NCBI GenBank assembly: GCA_002345475.1
Contig: DDWC01000249.1
Span: forward strand, 1-6,494
Reading direction: 5' to 3'
Origin: Firmicutes bacterium UBA2296
GTDB lineage: Bacteria; Bacillota; UBA994
Length of the DNA: 6,494 bases
The position numbers and the translations under genes were made by a program. The stretch's first letter is position 1; each line of letters starts with the position of its first letter. This document shows positions 1 through 4,629 of the stretch, in pieces. The notes below the pieces were generated by a model. The model ran no database searches and was not told the origin of the DNA. It worked only from the letters and a program-made list of their open reading frames with translations.

Positions 1-1
1 C

Positions 2-1090
2 ACTATTTCCTCAGACCTAATCGCCGAGATTGGCAATCACGGTATGGTATCCTCTGTTTCAGAGTACCTCACCATGCCAGCTTTCATCGGCCAGGTACGC
101 TATGACCTGAAGCCGCTCAGTACGGAGTGGCGCGAAGTAGCCGTAGTCTGGGATGAAGGATATTTGGGGAGTGACTTCCCCCTGCTAATCAACGCCTATC
201 CGGTAGTCCGTCCGGAAATAGGGCTGGGTCAGACCATAGATCTGGCCTTGCCACACATCGCCTTCGATCGAGATGGGTTGCCCTATGCCGACTACAGTCA
301 GCCCTTCAGTAGTTATCAGACAACTGTGGCCGGTCGCCTGGCCTGGCCGACCCGTGAACTGACCTGGAACACTGAGGGAGGCGGCGAAATATTGAGCGAG
401 CAGGGTTATGTGCACGCGAGAGAGATTTATCTCCCCGTTGATGTCTGGCATTATCTGTGGGACAAACAGACCGCCGGATCTGCCTACCCGGTGACGTCGC
501 TTCGCCTGGCGGTTTCCGACATGTCGCAGGTCAACGTAATCGCTGCGCAGCTGCAGGCTGATTATCCTCATCTCGCTGTAATACCTGTGCCCACGCTAGC
601 CCGCCACGTGCAGAGATACGGTCTTCTCGATCGCTTCTACTACGCTCCGGCTGAGTTGTGGGCTGCGGACACATCGGGCATCAATCCATATACCCCATTG
701 GAATTTGGCATGATTACTGCAGTCTTGCTCTATCTTAATGCGGGTATGCTTCTTGCCAGCCAGATGCTGGCTGCGATCTCGTCCCGGCGCAAGGAAATCG
801 GCATTCTCAAGGCTATCGGAGGGCGCAACCGCGAAGTTGTGGGCATGATTCTGCTGGAAGCAATGATCTTGGCGATTATTGGTGCATCCGCCGGATTTGC
901 TCTGGTTCGTCTGGCAGGTATCCACCAGGCCGCCACAAACCGCCTGGGCTTATGGTTCATCATAGCGTCTACCCTCAAGGAAGCGATGATTGTGGTAGGG
1001 CTCACGGGGGGCATTTCCTTGCTGTTTGGCGCCCTGCCGGCCTGGCGTGTGGCCCGCCTCACTGTCATGGACGTATTTCGTAACGAATAG
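2..1090 (+). CDS. ABC transporter permease, FtsX/MacB family (5' end outside the window)
   Basis: This is the C-terminal part of an inner-membrane ABC permease whose substrate cannot be told. The frame is open from base 2, so the ATG at 44 is probably internal: the residues before it (ISSDLIAEIGNHG) read as ordinary extracytoplasmic-domain sequence, and the N-terminal membrane helix expected in this family is missing. Counting from the ATG at 44, about 215 residues of extracytoplasmic domain are followed by three hydrophobic segments (about 221-245, 266-292 and 312-336). Between the first two lies the charged cytoplasmic stretch SSRRKEIGILKAIGG, the typical FtsX/MacB motif that contacts the ATPase. 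The end (PAWRVARLTVMDVFRNE) is also typical of the family. It is followed after 11 bases by a second permease of the same type, so the two probably form a heterodimer. The ATPase is not in view. Family assignment is firm; substrate and direction of transport are unknown. Confidence 0.9.
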   Translation, partial: TISSDLIAEIGNHGMVSSVSEYLTMPAFIGQVRYDLKPLSTEWREVAVVWDEGYLGSDFPLLINAYPVVRPEIGLGQTIDLALPHIAFDRDGLPYADYSQPFSSYQTTVAGRLAWPTRELTWNTEGGGEILSEQGYVHAREIYLPVDVWHYLWDKQTAGSAYPVTSLRLAVSDMSQVNVIAAQLQADYPHLAVIPVPTLARHVQRYGLLDRFYYAPAELWAADTSGINPYTPLEFGMITAVLLYLNAGMLLASQMLAAISSRRKEIGILKAIGGRNREVVGMILLEAMILAIIGASAGFALVRLAGIHQAATNRLGLWFIIASTLKEAMIVVGLTGGISLLFGALPAWRVARLTVMDVFRNE

Positions 1091-1095
1091 GAGGG
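1088..1095 (+). promoter_or_regulatory. Ribosome binding site of the second permease, overlapping the previous stop codon
   Basis: The stop TAG of the first permease is the start of TAGGAGGG, a strong Shine-Dalgarno. It lies six bases before the ATG at 1102, which fixes that start and suggests coupled translation of the two permeases. Confidence 0.85.
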
Positions 1096-1101
1096 ACAGG
1101 C

Positions 1102-1434
1102 ATGTTATTGATATGGAGATTCTTCAAACGGGCCTGGCCCGTCCAGTTGGCCGTGACAATTCTGCTGGCCTCGGCCGTGGTGATTTTTGCCCTTTATGGG
1201 GCCTTCATAGAACGTCAGGGAGATTTGCTTGGCGTGCGCTTTTCAAGCCCCATACCGGAAGGGGTTTACTTTGTTGAGGTCGCTACTCCACAACCGGGGC
1301 CCAACCCGCCCATTCCGTTCCGTGGGTTCCGCGAACCGCCGGTGGATTATCTGGCAGGGTGGGGCAGTGTGGTCTTGCGGACATCTTTGGGAGATGTCTT
1401 GACTTCAGTCCTCGACGCTGAAGCGTCGACATAG
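1102..1434 (+). CDS. N-terminal fragment of the interrupted permease
   Basis: This 110-residue product carries the first membrane helix (about residues 12-33, VQLAVTILLASAVVIFALYG) after a short basic cytoplasmic start (WRFFKRAW). The beginning of the extracytoplasmic domain follows, including a proline-rich patch (about 60-70). It ends at the TAG in the middle of that domain. The start is supported by a strong Shine-Dalgarno six bases upstream. On its own it would be a single-helix membrane stub with no coupling motif. It is best read as the first part of the 1102-2436 gene. Confidence 0.6.
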   Translation: MLLIWRFFKRAWPVQLAVTILLASAVVIFALYGAFIERQGDLLGVRFSSPIPEGVYFVEVATPQPGPNPPIPFRGFREPPVDYLAGWGSVVLRTSLGDVLTSVLDAEAST

Positions 1435-1461
1435 GGTGGACTTGCTCCTGGAAGTGCGCTG

Positions 1462-2436
1462 GTGCCACTTGCGTTAGCGGAGAGCAGAGGCGTCAGTGAG
1501 GGGGATACCCTGACCATTATGAGCAGTCTCGGCATGCTGGAAGTGCTGGTAGCTGGGATCAGTCAGGAGCAGCTATTTGGAGAGCGCCTGGTCCTGGCAG
1601 ATCCCGGCGGTCTGCCTCACTTGCAGCAAGGGTTTCTCTACTCGGCCCGCCCCGGGGAACGCATAGACGATGTGGAGCGTTACATGAGCCGGCTATACCC
1701 AGATGCGTCAATAAGCGATTCCAACCGCGGGCAGAGCCTGGCAAAAGAGATTGTTGACGCCAGCTATTCCCCTGGCGCCCGTGCCAGGCTGGAGCTTACC
1801 TCTTTCATCACCTTGGCCTTCCTGTCAGCATCGCTTTTATCATTCCTCGATCGCAGGAAAATTTTGGCCATTTTAAAGTCCATGGGGCTGCGTGCCTCCG
1901 AGTTGGCGGGTATAATTGCTGGCGAAGGGATGTTCGCTCCTGTGCTCGGTGCATTGTCTGGCGGGCTTATCAGCAGTCTCCTGCTGGTCTGGATGGGTCG
2001 TGCCGGCCTGGGAGTAACCTGGTCATGGCGCCTGATCATCTCGTCTGTTTTCAGCATCGCACCTGCGGCCATAATCGGTCTGGCTATCCCGGCTCGCTTT
2101 GCCCAGGTGGCCAGCGTCAATCAGCTGCTCTTTGAAAGACCAATTCCTTTGATGACTGCCACGGTAAGTGGCTTGCGGCGGAGGTGGCCCTCCCTTGAGC
2201 CGATGATGGCTCAGGGCATCCAGTTCATTAAGCTGGATGTAGTTCAGGGGCATTTCGAGGGGATTATTTTCCGTAAACAGGGAGACCTGGTTAAACAGGG
2301 CGAGGTTCTGGCCGTGTCATCAGAGTGGTGGGGGCTGCGCACCAAGGAGTTCCTTGCGCCAGCCACGGGCAGGATTGTCTTCTTTAATGAGGAAGCGGGA
2401 TTCTTCGGCATTAAAGCCGAAGAGTGGCAGCCATGA
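1462..2436 (+). CDS. C-terminal fragment of the interrupted permease, with a lipoyl-like tail
   Basis: Counting from the GTG at 1462 (324 residues), the first 108 residues are extracytoplasmic domain. Three membrane segments follow (about 110-128, 156-178 and 188-209), with the cytoplasmic coupling motif DRRKILAILKSMGLRASEL between the first two. This matches the same place in the upstream permease. A basic linker (LRRRW, about 238-242) leads to an extra domain at about 255-322 that FtsX/MacB permeases normally lack (see separate entry). The GTG has only a weak GGAAG seven bases upstream, so independent initiation is doubtful and this is most likely the continuation of 1102-1434. The gene ends in ATGA, overlapping rnhA by four bases. 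Confidence 0.65.
   Translation: MPLALAESRGVSEGDTLTIMSSLGMLEVLVAGISQEQLFGERLVLADPGGLPHLQQGFLYSARPGERIDDVERYMSRLYPDASISDSNRGQSLAKEIVDASYSPGARARLELTSFITLAFLSASLLSFLDRRKILAILKSMGLRASELAGIIAGEGMFAPVLGALSGGLISSLLLVWMGRAGLGVTWSWRLIISSVFSIAPAAIIGLAIPARFAQVASVNQLLFERPIPLMTATVSGLRRRWPSLEPMMAQGIQFIKLDVVQGHFEGIIFRKQGDLVKQGEVLAVSSEWWGLRTKEFLAPATGRIVFFNEEAGFFGIKAEEWQP
2224..2427 (+). other. Biotinyl/lipoyl-like (barrel-sandwich) domain fused to the permease C-terminus
   Basis: After the last membrane helix the protein continues with FEGIIFRKQGDLVKQGEVLAV, then LAPATGRIVFFNEEAG. The pattern G-I-I-x(4)-G-D-x-V-x-x-G-x-x-L followed by A-P-x-x-G-x-I/V is the two-half signature seen in lipoyl/biotinyl and HlyD-type barrel-sandwich domains. 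The turn between the halves has no M-K-M or D-K-A lysine motif, so it is not expected to be lipoylated or biotinylated. With four membrane helices and a basic linker the tail should be cytoplasmic, on the ATPase side. The domain call comes from motif reading only. Confidence 0.5.
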
Positions 2437-2870
2437 CCGAGGTAGAGATATACACGGACGGGGCCTGCTCAGGCAATCCCGGACCGGGTGGGTGGGCTGC
2501 TGTTCTGCAAAGTAAGGGACGATTTAAGGAAATCAGCGGATTTGCGCCACACACGACGAACCAGCGAATGGAACTGACTGCGGCAGTAGAGGGCCTCAAG
2601 GCTTTGAAACAGAACTGCGCTGTGACCCTCTACAGCGACAGCGCCTATCTGGTTAATGCCTTCCGCCAGGACTGGTTCGCCAAATGGGAGAAGAACGGAT
2701 GGCAGAACGCTCGCAGGCAGCCAGTAGAGAATCAGGACTTGTGGAAAGAACTGCTCCGACTCAGCAGAGTTCACAGAGTAACCTGGGTCAAAGTGAAAGG
2801 GCATGCTGGCGATCAGTGGAACGAGCGGTGTGACGTGCTGGCGAGAGAGGCTATAGTGAAGAATATTTAG
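2433..2870 (+). CDS. rnhA: Ribonuclease HI
   Basis: This enzyme cleaves the RNA strand of RNA-DNA hybrids in the cytoplasm, removing R-loops and primer remnants with two metal ions. The 145-residue protein has the classic opening YTDGACSGNPGPGGWA and the full active site: D9, E47 (in NQRMEL), D69 (in YSDSAYL), H124 (in KGHAGDQWNERCD) and D134. These correspond to D10, E48, D70, H124 and D134 of the E. coli enzyme. The basic, tryptophan-containing handle region (about 78-97, with WFAKWEKNGW) is present, so this is the standard bacterial type HI. The ATG at 2433 is preferred over a GTG at 2424: it gives the usual family N-terminus (MTEVEIYTDG) and overlaps the permease stop as ATGA, which suggests translational coupling. 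Length is normal and nothing is missing. Confidence 0.97.
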   Translation: MTEVEIYTDGACSGNPGPGGWAAVLQSKGRFKEISGFAPHTTNQRMELTAAVEGLKALKQNCAVTLYSDSAYLVNAFRQDWFAKWEKNGWQNARRQPVENQDLWKELLRLSRVHRVTWVKVKGHAGDQWNERCDVLAREAIVKNI

Positions 2871-2876
2871 GAGGTG
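2868..2876 (+). promoter_or_regulatory. Ribosome binding site of rtcB, overlapping the rnhA stop
   Basis: TAGGAGGTG contains the rnhA stop codon and a near-complete Shine-Dalgarno. It is followed by eight bases (TTTTCCCC) before the ATG at 2885. This sets the rtcB start and links rnhA and rtcB on one message. Confidence 0.88.
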
Positions 2877-2884
2877 TTTTCCCC

Positions 2885-4303
2885 ATGCTGGTACCTGCGG
2901 GACGCAACAAATGGATCCTGCCGCGTACAGGCAAAATGCTTGTTGAGGGTCGCGTTTATCTAAGTGAAAAACTCAGGAAACAGCTGGGTAACGATACTGC
3001 CCTGAACCAGTTGGCACAGGCCGCCGAGTTGCGGGGGGCCTTTGGCCATGTGGTCGGCTTGCCCGATATGCACAGCGGCTTCGGACTTCCCATCGGGGGG
3101 GTTCTGGCGACTGACGCCAGGGAAGGGGTTGTCTCAGCCGGAGCCGTGGGCATGGATATTAACTGTGGGGTAAGGCTGATGTCCACTCCTTTCCCTGCCG
3201 ACAAACTTAGCCAGGTAGAACTGGCCAGGCTGATGGAAGCGCTTGAGCAGCGCATACCTTCGGGCATTGGTCGCAGCTCTCCTTTGGCACAGTACCGCAC
3301 GGGCAATCTCGAACATGTTATGTGTCAAGGTAGCCGTGCCGTAGTCGCAGAAGGGTACGGGCTTCCCGGGGATATCTCCCATACCGAGGAAGAGGGTTGT
3401 CTCACAGGAGCAGATCCGGCAGCTTTGCCCGCTGAAGCTGTGAAACGGATGCACCAGCTTTCCACCCTGGGTGGTGGTAATCATTTTCTCGAGTTCTGCC
3501 TGGTGGATCGCGTCATTGATGAAGAACTGGCTACGCGGTTCGGCCTTGCCCCGGGAACGCTGGCGGTTATGATACACAGTGGTAGCCGCGGTCTGGGGCA
3601 TCAGGTCTGTACCGACTACTCACGGCTGATGCTGGCGGCTGCTCCCCGCTACAACATACAATTGCCGAGCAAAGGTTTGGCAGCAGTCCCCATTGCCTCT
3701 GCTGAAGGGCAAAGGTATTTAGCAGCTATGGCCTGTGCGGTGAATTACGCTTTCGCTAACCGCCAGTTGATGGCACATCACGTGCGCGAGGTGCTCAGTC
3801 GCGTGGTAGGTATTGCACCGGGGGACATTCGGCAGGTGTATGATGTTGCCCATAATATAGCCAAGTTCGAACGGCACTTTGGCAAAGACGTGTTAGTTCA
3901 TCGCAAGGGTGCTACCAGGGCGTTACCACCTGGGCACAGAGACAACCCTCCAGCTTATAGAGAGACGGGCCACCCTGCCTTGATCCCTGGCACAATGGGC
4001 ACTGGCTCCTACGTGGTCTCCGGCACAGCGGAACTGTCCGAGACATTTTTCTCGGTCAATCATGGCGCCGGAAGAGTGATGTCTCGCAGCGAAGCCCGAA
4101 AGAAGATCTCAGTCTCCGCCATGAGGGAGAGCCTGGGGGAGGTCAAGGTAAACTCCAGTTCACTCAAGCGCATCATTGACGAAGCACCCGCTGCCTACAA
4201 AGATATCGATGAAGTTACCCTGGTGCTGGCGTCCATTGGCCTGACCAGGCCTGTTGTGCGCCTGAAGCCGCTGGCGGTTATCAAGGGTGAAGGAGACGAG
4301 TGA
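2885..4303 (+). CDS. rtcB: RNA-splicing ligase RtcB (3'-phosphate/5'-hydroxyl, GTP-dependent)
   Basis: RtcB joins RNA ends carrying a 2',3'-cyclic phosphate or 3'-phosphate to a 5'-hydroxyl, using Mn2+ and GTP through a histidine-guanylate intermediate. It acts in RNA repair and, in archaea and animals, in tRNA splicing. The 472-residue protein has every signature: PDMHSGFGLPIGG (60-72), GAVGMDINCGVR (86-97, with D91 and metal ligand C94), GGGNHFLE (196-203, N199 and H200), HSGSRGLGHQ (231-240, H231), YDVAHNIAKFERH (319-331, metal ligand H323) and VNHGAGRVMSRSEA (391-404). H393 is the expected guanylylated histidine (H404 in the Pyrococcus enzyme). Length is close to the archaeal and long bacterial forms and longer than E. 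coli RtcB (about 408). No archease or RtcA gene is visible, so its bacterial role here is repair by inference only. No inserted intein is seen. Confidence 0.98.
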   Translation: MLVPAGRNKWILPRTGKMLVEGRVYLSEKLRKQLGNDTALNQLAQAAELRGAFGHVVGLPDMHSGFGLPIGGVLATDAREGVVSAGAVGMDINCGVRLMSTPFPADKLSQVELARLMEALEQRIPSGIGRSSPLAQYRTGNLEHVMCQGSRAVVAEGYGLPGDISHTEEEGCLTGADPAALPAEAVKRMHQLSTLGGGNHFLEFCLVDRVIDEELATRFGLAPGTLAVMIHSGSRGLGHQVCTDYSRLMLAAAPRYNIQLPSKGLAAVPIASAEGQRYLAAMACAVNYAFANRQLMAHHVREVLSRVVGIAPGDIRQVYDVAHNIAKFERHFGKDVLVHRKGATRALPPGHRDNPPAYRETGHPALIPGTMGTGSYVVSGTAELSETFFSVNHGAGRVMSRSEARKKISVSAMRESLGEVKVNSSSLKRIIDEAPAAYKDIDEVTLVLASIGLTRPVVRLKPLAVIKGEGDE

Positions 4304-4315
4304 TAAAATAGTAAC

Positions 4316-4337
4316 GAGGGGCTAGACGGGGCCCCTT
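4316..4337 (+). terminator. GC-rich hairpin after rtcB, possible weak terminator
   Basis: AGGGGC (4317-4322) pairs with GCCCCT (4331-4336) around an eight-base loop, and a G-T pair can extend it to 4316/4337. It lies 13 bases after the rtcB stop, where a terminator is expected. The following bases (CTCTCAGG) are not a T-run, so intrinsic termination would be weak. The hairpin also contains the -35 region of the feo promoter and the self-complementary GGGGCCCC (4328-4335), so it may be incidental. Confidence 0.3.
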
Positions 4338-4351
4338 CTCTCAGGTATAAT
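4323..4351 (+). promoter_or_regulatory. Sigma-A-type promoter of feoAB
   Basis: A perfect -10 TATAAT (4346-4351) stands exactly 17 bases after TAGACG (4323-4328), which matches four of six -35 consensus positions (TTGACA). Transcription would start near 4358, inside the Fur box and about 30 bases before the feoA start. This is the only clear promoter in the window and separates feoAB from the rtcB unit. Confidence 0.65.
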
Positions 4352-4354
4352 CAG

Positions 4355-4369
4355 TGAGAATGATTATCA
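4355..4369 (+). promoter_or_regulatory. Fur box over the feoAB transcription start
   Basis: TGAGAAT-G-ATTATCA matches the Bacillus 7-1-7 Fur consensus TGATAAT-N-ATTATCA at all fixed positions except the fourth base. Extended to 19 bases (4357-4375), it matches 15 of the E. coli consensus GATAATGATAATCATTATC. It begins four bases after the -10, so iron-loaded Fur bound here would block RNA polymerase. Other members of the Fur family (PerR, Zur) recognise related sites, but the feo genes that follow favour Fur. Confidence 0.78.
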
Positions 4370-4377
4370 ATAGCAGC

Positions 4378-4385
4378 AGGAGGTG
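4378..4385 (+). promoter_or_regulatory. Ribosome binding site that fixes the feoA start
   Basis: AGGAGGTG sits four bases before the ATG at 4390 (six from the end of AGGAGG). It excludes the in-frame GTG at 4354 and ATG at 4360, both of which lie within the Fur box at or about the transcription start and have no such site. Confidence 0.85.
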
Positions 4386-4389
4386 CGAG

Positions 4390-4629
4390 ATGACCTTAAG
4401 CGATTTGAAGCGGGGCGACGTGGCGCTTATTCAGTGCATCACAAACGATGTGGTGCGGGCGCAGGCTATACGATTTGGCATATCTGAGGGCTCTGAAATC
4501 ACTGTCGAAGAGGTCTTGCGCGCGGGGCCCGTCATCGTGCAGCGGGGGAACATGCATTATGCGATAGGACGCAACCTCGCCAATGAGATTTCTGTCGTGT
4601 ATCCCCTGGGGGACGCCAGGAATGCATAG
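4390..4629 (+). CDS. feoA: Ferrous iron transport accessory protein FeoA
   Basis: FeoA is a small cytoplasmic SH3-like protein needed for ferrous iron uptake by FeoB, probably through contact with the FeoB cytoplasmic part. The 79-residue protein shows the family pattern: an opening LSDLKRGDVALIQCI, then FGISEGSEITVEEVL (G and E/S-G turn), then the GPVIVQRGNMHYAIGRNLANEISV block, in which 'GP-x-V' and 'A-x-G-x-x-L-A-x-x-I' are typical. The usual R-L-x-x-L-G-I is here RAQAIRFGI, a mild departure. Length is normal for a stand-alone FeoA. It is first in a Fur-boxed unit and its last eight bases overlap the start of feoB, so the two are very likely co-translated. Confidence 0.94.
   Translation: MTLSDLKRGDVALIQCITNDVVRAQAIRFGISEGSEITVEEVLRAGPVIVQRGNMHYAIGRNLANEISVVYPLGDARNA

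Larger units (their letters stand above)
1102..2436 (+). pseudogene. Second FtsX/MacB-type ABC permease, interrupted by an in-frame TAG
   Basis: Two open stretches (1102-1434 and 1462-2436) are in the same reading frame and together make one permease of 444 codons, counting the TAG at 1432-1434 as codon 111. The 27 bases between the TAG and the GTG at 1462 are also open and read GGLAPGSAL, which flows into VPLALAESRGVSEGDTLTI, a normal extracytoplasmic-domain segment of this family (an 'A-x-x-x-G-V-x-x-G-D-T-L' pattern). There is no frameshift and no other lesion, so this is either a recent nonsense mutation, a base-call error (CAG, TGG, GAG, AAG, TCG, TTG, TAC or TAT would each need one change) or a read-through codon. 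TAG ends three other genes in this window (at 1088, 2868 and 4627), which argues against general reassignment. If the stop is real the transporter is probably non-functional, because the second product would carry part of the outer domain without the first membrane helix. Confidence 0.72.

Noticed and set aside
1026..1277. 83-codon + strand frame spanning the end of the first permease and the start of the second
   Set aside because: It is out of frame with both permeases, which have clear homology and a strong ribosome binding site at their junction.
1432..1434. Pyrrolysine at the in-frame TAG
   Set aside because: The gene is not a methylamine methyltransferase, no stem-loop is clear just after the TAG, and TAG is the ordinary stop of three neighbouring genes. 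It is kept only as a remote option.
2424..2432. GTG start giving rnhA three extra residues
   Set aside because: The ATG at 2433 forms the ATGA overlap and gives the usual RNase HI N-terminus.
3134..3601. 155-codon - strand frame inside rtcB
   Set aside because: It is opposite the most conserved RtcB metal-binding segments, so the + strand reading explains the sequence.
4304..4309. TAAAAT as a second -10 element after rtcB
   Set aside because: There is no acceptable -35 about 17 bases upstream, and the TATAAT at 4346 is better in every respect.
4354..4389. GTG start extending feoA by 12 residues
   Set aside because: It lies within the Fur box at or before the predicted transcription start and lacks a ribosome binding site; AGGAGGTG points to 4390.
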